From Actinobacteria bacterium IMCC26207 (lineage in GTDB: Bacteria; Actinomycetota; Acidimicrobiia; Acidimicrobiales; Microtrichaceae), in the NCBI GenBank assembly GCA_001025035.1, contig LCZK01000008.1, positions 280,960 to 344,959 of the forward strand: 64,000 bases of DNA, given 5' to 3'. This document shows positions 36,095-46,100 of the stretch, piece by piece. Each line of letters begins with the position of its first letter. The first letter of the stretch is position 1. The position numbers were made by a program, and so were the translations under genes. The notes beneath the pieces are model-generated. The model did not search any database. It saw only the letters and a program-made list of their open reading frames with translations, and had not been told where the DNA came from.

Positions 36095-36955
36095 TTAGCT
36101 GGCTGAAGCCAACTCGGCAGCTTCGAGAGTGTTGAGTAGCAAGAACGCACGCGTTAGCGGTCCAACTCCGCCGATCCTCGGGGAAATCCAGCCAGCAACC
36201 TCGGCCACGTCATCGGCCACGTCGCTGACAACCTTGCCATCCACAAAGCTGACTCCAGCCGCGATTACTGCAGCACCCGGTCGCACCATATCGGCAGTAA
36301 TCAAACCTGGAGAGCCTGCAGCGGCCACGATGATGTCCGCCGTGCGGGTGTAGGCGCCGATGTCCTCGACTCCGGTATGTACCACGGTGACAGCTGCGTT
36401 TGCCGTGGGCCGCTTAAGGGTCAACAGGTTTGCTAGCGGCCTCCCGATCGTCAGCCCACGCCCGACGATCACCACATGCTTTCCCGCCACCGGAACCTTG
36501 TACTCGCTGAGCATGAAGAGAATGCCCCGAGGAGTACATGCAAGTGGCGCCTTCTCCCCCATGACCAACAGGCCAAGGTTGACTGGATGCAGTCCATCAG
36601 CGTCTTTTGCGGGGTTAACTCGCAAGAGCGCAGCGCCGTAATCCAAGCCTGCTGGGAAGGGGTACTGAACAATGAATGCATCCACTGCAGGGTTTTCGTT
36701 CATTGCCTCGATTGCATCCTCGACCTGAGTTTGCGTTGAATCCGAAGGCAGCCGCAGGTCAAACGACGCAAAACCAAGATCGGCGCAATCATGGTGCTTC
36801 ATGCCGACGTACTTGGCGCTAGGCCCATCCTCGCCAACCAGAATCGTTCCAAGGCCAGGAGTGATTCCACGATCGGCTAGCAATTCGACACGATCACGCA
36901 TGTCCTCTTTGATCACTGTGGCTAGGGCTTCACCGTCGAATGAAATTGCAGTCAT
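36095..36955 (-). CDS. folD: Methylenetetrahydrofolate dehydrogenase/cyclohydrolase
   Basis: This 286-aa bifunctional enzyme interconverts methylene-, methenyl- and formyl-THF with NADP. The active-site YxxxK is Tyr49-Lys53 (KYVGMK). The PKDADGLHPVNLG block and the NADP-binding IVGRGLTIGRPLANLL are present. ATG 36955 is taken as the start; an upstream TTG at 36976 is less likely. It is divergent from the lipoprotein gene at 37063 and upstream of metF, matching a one-carbon pair. Confidence 0.96.
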   Translation of the reverse strand: MTAISFDGEALATVIKEDMRDRVELLADRGITPGLGTILVGEDGPSAKYVGMKHHDCADLGFASFDLRLPSDSTQTQVEDAIEAMNENPAVDAFIVQYPFPAGLDYGAALLRVNPAKDADGLHPVNLGLLVMGEKAPLACTPRGILFMLSEYKVPVAGKHVVIVGRGLTIGRPLANLLTLKRPTANAAVTVVHTGVEDIGAYTRTADIIVAAAGSPGLITADMVRPGAAVIAAGVSFVDGKVVSDVADDVAEVAGWISPRIGGVGPLTRAFLLLNTLEAAELASAS

Positions 36956-37062
36956 GGGTGAGGATGCTAGATCCAAGGCGAAGCCAAGACTGTGCTCAGC
37001 AGCGGACCGCTACTGCGATGTCCATGTGGGAGAACTCCCTGCGGGTCCATTACGGTGAGGGC

Positions 37063-38868
37063 ATGAAGCCGTCTCACCCTGATCAGCGACGAACCTCTTG
37101 GACCTTGGTTGTTGGGGTTGCCGTGATTGCGTTGACTCTCGGAACCGCCGGATGCGCAAGTTCCTCGAAGAACAAACTGCTCATCGCCGAGGCCACCGGA
37201 AGTACCAGTTCTGGTGTTCAGGTGTGGGCCGCAGCTCCTGGGGACACCCTTGACGACTCCAATCTGGTTATAGAGGGGGCTGCAAGTCCCGCCCAGATTG
37301 CAACTCGACTTGAAGACGGCACCACCTGGGTAAACGGGCTCGGCAGGGATTGGAACAACACCGCTCTGCTGGCATTTGGTGGGACCTCTACACTCGACCC
37401 GAGCAGCCAGCAGCCCGGAAGTCAGATCACCAACCTGACAACAGCCAAGCCCGGCGAGAAGCCAAACTCACTCGTCGAATCAGCACAGCTGCAAGCCACC
37501 GTGATTCGCCGAGGCGTGTATGTCCGCACCGCTGATGGATGCGTACTCGTCACCTCGCCGACCAAGGCCGAGGATCTTGGGTTTGGCTCCTGCGCAATCA
37601 GCACCGACGAACGTTGGGTGATCTCTTGGGGCGCAGACCCAACCACCCGCGATGCCTCGAGTACGGGCGCCACGGCACCCAGCGACACCTCGCTCACCAT
37701 TCGCGATCTGCGTCACAAGAGCGATACTCCCGTCACCGGAATCGGAACAGTTCGTGATGCAGTTGCGCTCAGTAACGGTGCGCTCGTCATGGCATCCGTG
37801 CAGGTTGGCGAAGAGGTTCAGGGCGTGCTGCTCGACGCAACCAACGGCTCCGAGGTTGGTCGCACAGAGAAGTTCAAAGCCCTAGAAATCAGCCCCGCTG
37901 CGAACAACGCAAAGGGGTTTGTGTTCATGACCAACAAGGGCGAAGGAAGCGCCCTGTGGTACATGGACGCAGACGCCTCCGTGCAACCGATTGACGAGGG
38001 GTTCTACCTAGCCCCCGTGAACAACGGCAGCGAGGTGACGTACCTGAGCTTTCAGGAAGATCTTGCAAAGAGCACTGTTCGCTCTTGGTCACCAGGAGAT
38101 TCCGAGCCCGAGACATTGCTGACCGGCCAAGTCGGAGCAGGCATAGTGCACGACAAATTGCTTGTCTTGCGAGAGGTAGATGCAACTGGCAGAACAGGCG
38201 CCCAGTTGGAATTTTGGCGCATGGCCAGTGGCGAGGAGTTCACCAAGGTGCTCAGCATTCCAGCACCGAGCGATGCACAGCCGTTAGTCGAAGGTGGTGC
38301 TGCGGTGGTGGTTGATCGGGCGTGGGTTCGCAACAACCTTGCGTATCTGCAACTGAGCACGGGCACGTCCTCTTCGTTTGTCAGAATCGATATGACCGGA
38401 GATCGAAGCGATGCCCCAATCCAGAACCTTGCTGGCTTGCGCCTTGACTCGCTTGATGCCGATGGCACGGCGCTGCTGACGGTGAAAGAGGCAGACAGTC
38501 CCGCCGACTCGATTGTCGTGATTGGCCCGCATGACGAGGAACCCGTCAAGCGAGCGAGCTTTAGTCAAACTGCTTCAAACCTGATCCACGAGGGCGTTAT
38601 CTATGTGACCGAAGTGACCGGCGATACAACTGGCAACACCGAGGAAGCACCTGAGTTGTCGGTGGTCTCGTTCCGCTCAAGCGGAAAACTCGACCAGAAG
38701 TTGTTGTGGAAGGACCGCCAGATTGCGGGCGCAACTTGGCCTGAGCAAAACGGTGCGACTGCAGCGCAGTTCATTACCGTTGGGGCTCTCATCAAGTCTC
38801 AGCAAGACGCTCAGCAGGCACAGCAGAGCGGTCCTTCAGGCGGGCAGGCTGGGCAAGCAGCCGGCTAA
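37063..38868 (+). CDS. Large putative lipoprotein, unknown function
   Basis: This 601-aa protein starts at ATG 37063, with GGTGAGG upstream. Its signal peptide has a hydrophobic core (WTLVVGVAVIALTLG) and a lipobox TAGC (Cys31). The mature part is rich in beta-strand-like stretches with repeated SW/GG turns, as in WD/beta-propeller folds, but I cannot point to a family motif. The C-terminus is a Gln/Ala/Gly tail (QQAQQSGPSGGQAGQAAG). The stop lies inside a short repeat with further copies downstream. Likely exposed on the outer face of the membrane. Function unknown. Confidence 0.8.
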   Translation: MKPSHPDQRRTSWTLVVGVAVIALTLGTAGCASSSKNKLLIAEATGSTSSGVQVWAAAPGDTLDDSNLVIEGAASPAQIATRLEDGTTWVNGLGRDWNNTALLAFGGTSTLDPSSQQPGSQITNLTTAKPGEKPNSLVESAQLQATVIRRGVYVRTADGCVLVTSPTKAEDLGFGSCAISTDERWVISWGADPTTRDASSTGATAPSDTSLTIRDLRHKSDTPVTGIGTVRDAVALSNGALVMASVQVGEEVQGVLLDATNGSEVGRTEKFKALEISPAANNAKGFVFMTNKGEGSALWYMDADASVQPIDEGFYLAPVNNGSEVTYLSFQEDLAKSTVRSWSPGDSEPETLLTGQVGAGIVHDKLLVLREVDATGRTGAQLEFWRMASGEEFTKVLSIPAPSDAQPLVEGGAAVVVDRAWVRNNLAYLQLSTGTSSSFVRIDMTGDRSDAPIQNLAGLRLDSLDADGTALLTVKEADSPADSIVVIGPHDEEPVKRASFSQTASNLIHEGVIYVTEVTGDTTGNTEEAPELSVVSFRSSGKLDQKLLWKDRQIAGATWPEQNGATAAQFITVGALIKSQQDAQQAQQSGPSGGQAGQAAG

Positions 38869-38907
38869 TAACTGGCTAGGCAAGCGCCGGCTCTGCAAGC
38901 GCCGGCT
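38853..38907. repeat. 13-14-bp repeats at the end of the lipoprotein gene
   Basis: gcaagcagccggct at 38853-38866 spans the last codons into the stop. Two near copies (gcaagcgccggct) follow at 38880-38892 and 38895-38907. Confidence 0.75.
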
Positions 38908-38934
38908 GGTGCGGATGATTCAGCCGACCGGCAG

Positions 38935-40350
38935 TTAGAGCACCATCGAGGGCCAACGACCAGACCAAGGCTGAGCGAGTTCGATCTGTGAAGCCAGTCG
39001 AATAAGCGTGGCCTCCTGCCAGGGCGAAGCCACGAACTGCACGCCTACGGGTAGCCCAGAATCCGAGGTATGCAAGGGCAACGACAACGCTGGCTGACCG
39101 GTCACGTTGAAGATGGCCGTGTACGCAGCCATCGGCATTGCGTTGAACAGCGCCATGCTTGGATCTTCCTCGGTCCCCTCCCAGATCGACCCAACGAGTG
39201 GTGGTTCCACTGCCATCGTTGGTGTGACCAGCACATCAAAATCGCGGCCGAACTGAGCAGTCATGACGCGAGAGGCCTGCTGCAACATCAGGGTTGCCTC
39301 TGTAAAGGCAATCGATGAGGTACTCAGTGCTTTGGTCAGATTGGCCAGGTTGTGCGGCTCGATCCGCTCTGGATCCAGTCCGGGGATTCCGGCAGTGATC
39401 GTCGACCACACCGTCAGGAACCCTTCTGCAAACATCGAGGCCTGCGGCCACTGCGGGCTGGACTCTGTGACTTCGTGGCCAAGGTCAGCTAGCAAGTCAG
39501 CAGCGTGACTCACTGCCTCGGCACAGGCGGGGTCCACGGGTACCCCTAAGGGGTTGGATACCGCTACCCGGATGCGCAACTTGCCGGGATCCGCTCCCAC
39601 CTCTTGAGCGAATGGACGCTCCGGTGCAGGTGCAAGGTTCCAAGCACCGGCATCACGTTCTGCCAGGACATCAAGTGCAGCAGCAGTATCGGCGACATTG
39701 CGGGTGACTACTCCAGAAGTTGATGCCGCCGTCATCTTTTCGGCAGATCCCGTGACGCGATTTCGGCTGGGCTTGAGCCCGACCAAGCCATTGCAAGAGG
39801 CCGGGATTCGTATTGACCCACCCCCATCGGAGGCATGAGCAATCGGTGCCATCCCAGCAGCGACAACCGCTCCTGCACCTCCCGAAGAGCCGCCCGGGGT
39901 ATGGGTTGGATTCCACGGATTGCGAGTTGCGCCGAACCGCTGAGACTCAGTCATGGGGATGGTTCCAAACTCGGGAGTGGTGGTCTTGCCCATCAGGACA
40001 AATCCAGCTTCTCGCAACCGCTGCACCTGCGGACAATCAGACTCGGCGGGTGTGTTGGGAACGCCGAGCGACCCGTGACTGGTCGGCCAGCCCTGAACGT
40101 CGTTGAGGTCCTTGATGGGAATCGGAACACCAATGAACGGGGGCAAATCCTGTGTCTCTGCTCTGGCAACAAGATCTGCTGCAGCTCGGGCATCGGCAAG
40201 CGCAGTCTCATCGTCTCTGAGCGCAAACGCGTTCAGGGTGGGATCAAAGGTGTCTGCTTGCGCTAGGTAATGCTCGAGCACTTCAACCGGACTGATCTGC
40301 TTGGAACGAATCGCAGCGGCAACATCAAGAGCGGAATCGAATCTTGTCAT
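38935..40350 (-). CDS. Amidase-signature family hydrolase
   Basis: This 471-aa enzyme has a Ser-cisSer-Lys triad: Lys80 (VPIPIKDLND), the GGSSGG loop (153-158) and Ser179 in SDGGGSIRIP. These enzymes hydrolyse amides or act as GatA; no GatB/GatC lies near, and the sequence looks like a stand-alone amidase. ATG 40350 (MTRFDSAL) is preferred; an open 51-codon extension upstream has no family similarity. It is divergent from argJ, with 102 bp between starts. The substrate is unknown. Confidence 0.92.
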   Translation of the reverse strand: MTRFDSALDVAAAIRSKQISPVEVLEHYLAQADTFDPTLNAFALRDDETALADARAAADLVARAETQDLPPFIGVPIPIKDLNDVQGWPTSHGSLGVPNTPAESDCPQVQRLREAGFVLMGKTTTPEFGTIPMTESQRFGATRNPWNPTHTPGGSSGGAGAVVAAGMAPIAHASDGGGSIRIPASCNGLVGLKPSRNRVTGSAEKMTAASTSGVVTRNVADTAAALDVLAERDAGAWNLAPAPERPFAQEVGADPGKLRIRVAVSNPLGVPVDPACAEAVSHAADLLADLGHEVTESSPQWPQASMFAEGFLTVWSTITAGIPGLDPERIEPHNLANLTKALSTSSIAFTEATLMLQQASRVMTAQFGRDFDVLVTPTMAVEPPLVGSIWEGTEEDPSMALFNAMPMAAYTAIFNVTGQPALSLPLHTSDSGLPVGVQFVASPWQEATLIRLASQIELAQPWSGRWPSMVL

Positions 40351-40452
40351 GGGGTTTGAATTTACTTCGGCGCTGGCACATCGTGTCGGGAGAATCCAAA
40401 ATCTCTGCTGCACGGTCGCGTGCGCGGCCGCTGAATGAAAGAATGGAGGCCC

Positions 40453-41712
40453 ATGAGGACACCGAACGATCCCCTGAATCTGCCCCGTGGCTTTCGAGCA
40501 CACGTGGCCAACATTGGAATCAAGGATGCGACCCCCGATTTTGTGGTGATCGCATCCGAGGTTCCCTGCCAGTCGGTTGCGATGTTTACTCGTTCACTAT
40601 TTGCTGGCCCAAGCGTGTTGGTCTCTCGGCGCAACGCAGCCGGGAACCACCTGCAGGCAGTCGTCGTCGTGTCAAAGAATGCGAATGTGGCCACGGGTGC
40701 CGAGGGGCTAGCAAACGCAGAGGAACTGGGCCGAGGAGTTGCAGTTGCTGCAGGCTGCGATGAGTCAGAGGTGCTGGTCACCTCTACCGGGGTGATCGGC
40801 AGGCAGTACCCGATGGAGCGAATTTCTGCTCACCTGAGCAAGCTCGCAACTGCCGCAGAACAGGTGCCGGTCGATACGGCATCTGGGTCGGCAGCCTCGA
40901 GCGCCTTTGACACAACAGATGCAGTAGTCATTGCGAGCGCCATGATGACCACCGATACTCATCCAAAAACGGCGTCTGCAACCTTGCCCACTGTTCGAGC
41001 GGACGGCACCGCTGGCACGGCAACCGTGGTTGGCATGGCCAAGGGTGTGGGAATGATCGAGCCAGATATGGCAACCATGTTGAGCTTTGTCCTGACTGAT
41101 GCAGAGCTTCCTGTTGAAACCTTGGACCGAGTCTTTCGACAGGCTGTGGATCGGAGCTTGAATAGCCTGAGTGTTGATACTGATACGTCCACCTCGGATA
41201 CGGCAGCGCTGCTGGCGAACGGCCTTGCCGGAACGCCAGACGAGCACGAGTTCGCAGCAGCAATCAATCAGGTTTGCACCGACCTCACGCGGCAACTAGC
41301 TCGAGATGGAGAGGGTGCCACCACGTTGTTGGTGGTGGAGGTGCAACAGGCTCGAGACGCAGCCCAAGCCAAGCGAGTTGCAAAGTCGATTCTGAATTCA
41401 CCACTCGTCAAGACTGCAGTACACGGCGCTGACCCCAACTGGGGCCGCGTTGCCATGGCAATTGGGAAGTGCTCCGAGGATGTCGATATTGACCAAGCAC
41501 AGGTAGTCATTCGCTTTGGAGAATCCGAGGTGTACCCCCGACAGATCGGCCAGACGGAACTGACTGAACTTGAGCAGTATCTAGCGGGCGATGAGGTGCT
41601 GATCTCGGTTGATCTAGGCGTTGAAAGCTCTGCCAAGGGTGCAGCCTGGACGGTCTACGGCTGCGACCTATCAGATGGGTATGTGCGCATCAACGCCGAC
41701 TACACCACCTAA
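40453..41712 (+). CDS. argJ: Glutamate N-acetyltransferase / N-acetylglutamate synthase
   Basis: This 419-aa enzyme transfers the acetyl group from N-acetylornithine to glutamate in arginine synthesis. The autocatalytic cleavage site is in KGVGMIEPDMATML, with Thr208 as the new N-terminal nucleophile. The oxyanion segment is TSTGVIG (110-116) and the C-terminal VHGADPNWGR block is present. The start is ATG 40453, after GGAGG with tight spacing; 40435 is an alternative. It lies alone, without other arg genes. Whether it also makes N-acetylglutamate from acetyl-CoA cannot be told. Confidence 0.95.
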   Translation: MRTPNDPLNLPRGFRAHVANIGIKDATPDFVVIASEVPCQSVAMFTRSLFAGPSVLVSRRNAAGNHLQAVVVVSKNANVATGAEGLANAEELGRGVAVAAGCDESEVLVTSTGVIGRQYPMERISAHLSKLATAAEQVPVDTASGSAASSAFDTTDAVVIASAMMTTDTHPKTASATLPTVRADGTAGTATVVGMAKGVGMIEPDMATMLSFVLTDAELPVETLDRVFRQAVDRSLNSLSVDTDTSTSDTAALLANGLAGTPDEHEFAAAINQVCTDLTRQLARDGEGATTLLVVEVQQARDAAQAKRVAKSILNSPLVKTAVHGADPNWGRVAMAIGKCSEDVDIDQAQVVIRFGESEVYPRQIGQTELTELEQYLAGDEVLISVDLGVESSAKGAAWTVYGCDLSDGYVRINADYTT

Positions 41713-41717
41713 GTACA

Positions 41718-41743
41718 CGGCCTGATGACGCGGCCTGATGACA
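41718..41743. repeat. 13-bp tandem repeat after argJ
   Basis: Two copies of cggcctgatgac(g/a) lie just after the argJ stop. They contain TGA codons but do not include the argJ stop itself. Confidence 0.8.
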
Positions 41744-41754
41744 GAACCTGACTA

Positions 41755-41780
41755 GATCAGTTGATGGCGTCAGGTGATGG
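41755..41780. repeat. 13-bp tandem repeat copying the CaiB-family stop codon
   Basis: On the minus strand, CCATCACCTGA-CG-CCATCAACTGA repeats with a 13-bp period and one mismatch in 11. The first TGA is the stop of the CoA-transferase-family gene. Confidence 0.8.
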
Positions 41781-42930
41781 TGCCTTCGGCCTGCATTCGT
41801 TCAACCTGCTCTGCCGATACGCCCCAACCCTGCAGCAACAACGCTGGGTCAACGCCCTCGAATGATGGCTGCGGAACGCTCGCAGGAGTGCGGCCAAACC
41901 GCGGGGCTGGCCCAGGTTGGGCAACGCCATCAACTACCGGGAACGCCGCACGTGCAATCGCATGCGGATGCAATGGCGCCTCACCCATGTTCAAAACCGG
42001 AGCGACACAGGCATCCTGATCACCAAAAACCTCTACCCATTCATCGCGAGTTTTAGTGCGGATCACTCGCGTGAACTCTTCTCTCAATACCGGCCAACCA
42101 TCCTGATCGTTTTGATCAGGCAACTCCGAACGCTCAGCCAAGCCAAGGCCAATCAGTAGCTCGGCATAGAACTGCGGCTCCAAGGCACCCACAGCTAGCC
42201 AAGCACCATCGGCGCATTCATAGACATCGTAAAAAGGCGCACCGGAATCCAACAGATTGGTTCCGCGATCAGCGGACCAGAACCCCCAGTCCCAGGCACC
42301 AAAGAGCGGTGCCATGAGCAGCGCAGCACCGTCAACCATTGCGGCGTCCACCACCTGCCCAAGGCCGGAAGTGGCCCGTTCAACCAACGCCGCCATGATT
42401 CCAAATGCCAGCAGCATTCCGCCGCCACCAAAATCTGCAACCAGATTGAGTGGTGGAGTTGGGGGCTGATCTTTTCGACCAATGTGCGCAAGCGCACCCG
42501 AGATAGCTAGGTAGGTCAGGTCATGCCCAGCCCGTGCCGACAGCGGCCCCTCTTGACCCCAACCAGTCATGCGGCCGTAGACCAGCTTGGGGTTCACTTG
42601 GCTCAGGGCATCAGGCCCAAGGCCAAGGCGTTCTGCCACACCCGGGCGAAACCCTTCGATCAGGACATCGGCTTGGCCTGCCAACTCCAGAACAAACTCG
42701 ACGCCAAGTGGCGACCGCAGGTCAACAGCCACACCCGATCGGTTGCGGTTGAGGACATCCCAAGCGTTGGCGCTTCCCTTCGAGCCTGGCTCAGGTGATG
42801 GCGTACCAGGCTTGGGGCGATCAATGCGCAGTACATCAGCACCCAAGTCGGCTAGCAACATTGCGCAAAAAGGAGCGGGGCCGAGCCCTGCGAGTTCGAT
42901 CACTCGTACACCGGCTAATGGTCCAGACAT
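41770..42930 (-). CDS. CaiB/BaiF family protein, alpha-methylacyl-CoA racemase-like
   Basis: This 386-aa family III CoA-transferase/racemase fold protein has His136 (GHDLTY) and Asp166 (LVADFGGGG), the catalytic pair of alpha-methylacyl-CoA racemase. That makes it more likely a racemase than a transferase; transferases use an Asp in a different context. It would invert the 2-methyl group of branched acyl-CoA during methyl-branched lipid or sterol side-chain breakdown. It is convergent with argJ, 57 bp apart. Confidence 0.9.
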   Translation of the reverse strand: MSGPLAGVRVIELAGLGPAPFCAMLLADLGADVLRIDRPKPGTPSPEPGSKGSANAWDVLNRNRSGVAVDLRSPLGVEFVLELAGQADVLIEGFRPGVAERLGLGPDALSQVNPKLVYGRMTGWGQEGPLSARAGHDLTYLAISGALAHIGRKDQPPTPPLNLVADFGGGGMLLAFGIMAALVERATSGLGQVVDAAMVDGAALLMAPLFGAWDWGFWSADRGTNLLDSGAPFYDVYECADGAWLAVGALEPQFYAELLIGLGLAERSELPDQNDQDGWPVLREEFTRVIRTKTRDEWVEVFGDQDACVAPVLNMGEAPLHPHAIARAAFPVVDGVAQPGPAPRFGRTPASVPQPSFEGVDPALLLQGWGVSAEQVERMQAEGTIT

Positions 42931-43016
42931 CTGCGATTCCTAGGGTTGCTATAACGGTTCTTGATTGACCGAGTTCATGTCCCTAACCCGACATGCACCA
43001 ACAGGCACAGTACGCG

Positions 43017-43048
43017 ACTCGGGGCCCGCACAAGTGCAGACCCCGAGT
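43017..43048. terminator. Stem-loop downstream of the Thr-rich surface protein gene
   Basis: ACTCGGGG (43017-43024) pairs with CCCCGAGT (43041-43048), with an inner GCAC-aa-GTGC stem. It lies 59 bp past the minus-strand gene end. There is no clear T-run, so termination is probable rather than certain. Confidence 0.55.
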
Positions 43049-43106
43049 ACCGAATTGTTTGAGCTATCCCCCGGCCAAGCCGACCGGCGGAGCTGAGTTC
43101 ATGGCT

Positions 43107-46100
43107 TTAGTCGGCGTCAATAATCGTCCAAGTGAGCGAGTAGGGCCGGAGCAGATTAGGGAAGGCCCCTAGCTTGAACCAGTTAGCGGTAGCGGTTGCC
43201 GAGGTTGCAGTGGCTCCACGACTGATAGTTCCAAATACTGGCGTGGTTTGTGCAACACCGGCACCAGCGTCAATCACCGAAATCTGACCAAACCAGAGCG
43301 GAAGAATCCATGCACGATTGATCGACACAGCTACTCGCGCCGTCCCACCCGCTGTTCCAGGAATGTCAAGCAAGCCAGTGACCGACTTGATACCGGAAGA
43401 GTCGCGAACAACATCTAGGTCGCCCGCTCCGCTGCCAGAGTCGGTGTAGTTGATTGCTCCACTGAAGGCCACCGAGACGGAGTCCGCTGTAGCCGGAAGC
43501 GTGGTGGTGGTCGTCGTCGTAGTCGGCGCAATCGTGGTTGTCGTCGTGGTCGGCGCAATCGTGGTTGTCGTCGTGGTCGGCGCAATCGTGGTTGTCGTCG
43601 TGGTCGGCGCAATCGTGGTTGTCGTCGTAGTCGGCGCAATCGTGGTTGTCGTCGTGGTCGGCGCAATCGTGGTTGTCGTCGTGGTCGGAGCAACCGTGGT
43701 CGTCGTAGTCGATGTTGTAGTGGTGGTGGTGGTTGGCGGCAACTCGTAGGTGAACTCGTCGCCTGCAGTGATTGCCGAGATGCCACCAGCAGTAGTCACC
43801 GTTAGGTCGACCTTGCCGTACCCGGTTAGAGGAGACGACGGAGAGATTGCTGTCATCTCTGTGGAAGACACCACCTCGAACGAGGTTGCAGCAGCCGCAC
43901 CGAACTTGACCGAGGTTGCATCCGTCAGGCTCGTGCCGGTGATCGTGACTTGAGTGCCACCAGAAATCAGACCCTTCGTCGGGGAGATCGAGGTGATGAC
44001 TGGCAACGAGATGTAATCAAACTGATCCCCAGTGTTGGTAGCAGAGACTCCACCAGGTGTGGTCACTGTGATCTCTACACACATCGGTGCTCCCGCTGGA
44101 GAGACTGCCGAAATCTGTGTCGAAGACACCACCGTGAACGAGGCTGCAGGAGCAGAACCGAAGTTCACCGCCGTAGCGCCATTCAGATTGGTTCCGTTAA
44201 TGATCACGGTGGTTCCACCAGCCACTGGCCCAGAAGCCGGGGACACAGAGGAAACCGTCGGAGACGGGATTGGCGGCACCGTGGTGGTCGTTGTGGTGGT
44301 CGTCGTGGTCGGCGCGACAGTGGTGGTCGTCGTAGTCGGAGCAACCGTGGTTGTCGTCGTTGTCGGAGCCACCGTGGTTGTCGTCGTAGTCGGCGCAATC
44401 GTGGTTGTCGTCGTGGTCGGCGCAATCGTGGTTGTCGTCGTGGTCGGCGCAATCGTGGTTGTCGTCGTGGTCGGCGCAATCGTGGTTGTCGTCGTGGTCG
44501 GCGCAATCGTGGTTGTCGTCGTGGTCGGCGCAATTGTGGTTGTCGTCGTAGTCGGCGCAATTGTCGTTGTCGTTGTCGAGGTAGTGGTCGTTGTAGTTGG
44601 CGGCAACTCATAGGTGAACTCGTCACCAGCTGAGAGTGCAGAGATGCCACCTGCAGTAGTCACCGTTAGGTCGACCTTGCCGGCCGAAGCTGCCGGTGAG
44701 ATTGCTGTTATCTCTGTGGAAGACACGACCTCGAACGAGGTTGCAGCAGCCGCACCGAACTTGACCGAAGTAGCAGCAGTCAGGCTCGTACCGGTGATCG
44801 TGACCTGGGTACCACCAGAAATCAGACCCTTGGTCGGGGAGATCGAGGTGATGACTGGCAACGAGATGTAATCAAACTGATCGCCAGCGTTCGTCGCCGA
44901 AACCCCACCAGGTGTAGTGACTGTGATCTCTACACACATCGGTGCTCCGGCTGGAGAGACTGCCGAAATCTGTGTCGAGGACAACACCGTGAATGAGGCT
45001 GCTGGGTTAGAACCGAAGTTCACCGCCGTAGCGCCATTCAGATTGGTTCCGCTAATGATCACGGTGGTTCCACCAGCCACTGGCCCAGAGGCCGGGGACA
45101 CAGAGGAAACCGTCGGAGCCGGGATTGGCGGCAGCGTCGTGGTCGTAGTGGTAGTCGTAGTTGTCGGAGCAACCGTGGTCGTCGTGGTTGTCGGAGCAAC
45201 CGTCGTTGTCGTGGTCGGCGCAATCGTGGTTGTCGTCGTGGTCGGCGCAATCGTGGTGGTCGTCGTAGTTGGTGCAACCGTCGTTGTCGTGGTCGGCGCA
45301 ATCGTGGTGGTCGTCGTTGGAGCAACCGTGGTGGTCGTCGTTGGAGCAACCGTGGTCGTCGTCGTAGTCGGAGCAACCGTGGTTGTAGTAGTCGGAGCAA
45401 CCGTGGTCGTCGTAGTCGGAGCAACCGTGGTCGTCGTAGTCGGCGCAATCGTGGTGGTGGTCGTCGATGTTGTCGTGGTCGTCGTTGCAGCTGGTGATAC
45501 GAACACCGTTGTGGTCGCGGTCGATACGTCACCATCACCGTCGGTGACAGTCAGCGAGACCGGGTATGAACCAACTGTCGTATACAGAGCGCTCGCATCT
45601 GCCGTTGTTGCAGTCTGACCATTGCCAAAGTTCCAGGCATAAGTTGCTGGCCCCTTGGCAACAACCGAGGTGCCAGCAGAGAAGTCGACCGTAAATGGCA
45701 GACGTCCACCGGTACCGCTCGAGGTGATCTTCGCCTCAACGCCCTTGGTCAATACAGGAGCTGTCTTGCCGGCAAGCACTGCAGCGTTTGAACCTGCAGG
45801 AGATGGCAGCACCAACGTCTGATTGAGCAGCCCACTCACATCGGTATACGGGAAAGCCTGCACCAAGCAACCGCTCGCCCCTGGCACTGCAAAGTTGTTA
45901 TTAATGAGAATTGCGTTACCCGTGAGCGGGTTGTACTTCGATCCAGTCAAGGCAGCGTTGTTTCCAACAGCCTCCATCCGCTCCGAAGTGAAGGCCACCG
46001 AGATTGGGGCTGCAGTAGTTCCAATCGCGCAAGTGGACTGCAAGATGTTGCCCCACAAGTTTCCGCTGACCTTTGCACGCAACTTGACGTTGAGGGTCAT

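Noticed and set aside
35656..36135. Plus-strand 159-codon frame across the metF leader
   Set aside because: It covers the start of metF in antisense and the structured repeats, and has no protein-like composition.
40351..40503. Upstream extension of the amidase
   Set aside because: No family similarity in the 51 extra codons and they would run into the argJ start region; ATG 40350 fits the family.
43495..45490. CRISPR-like periodic repeats
   Set aside because: Units are contiguous, in frame and without unique spacers, so they are coding repeats.
43450..45618. Long plus-strand open frames full of valine (43450-43749, 44032-44613, 44917-45618)
   Set aside because: They are the antisense of the Thr-repeat linkers; poly-Thr codons read backwards give poly-Val. 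The minus-strand protein has a signal peptide and domains, the plus frames do not.
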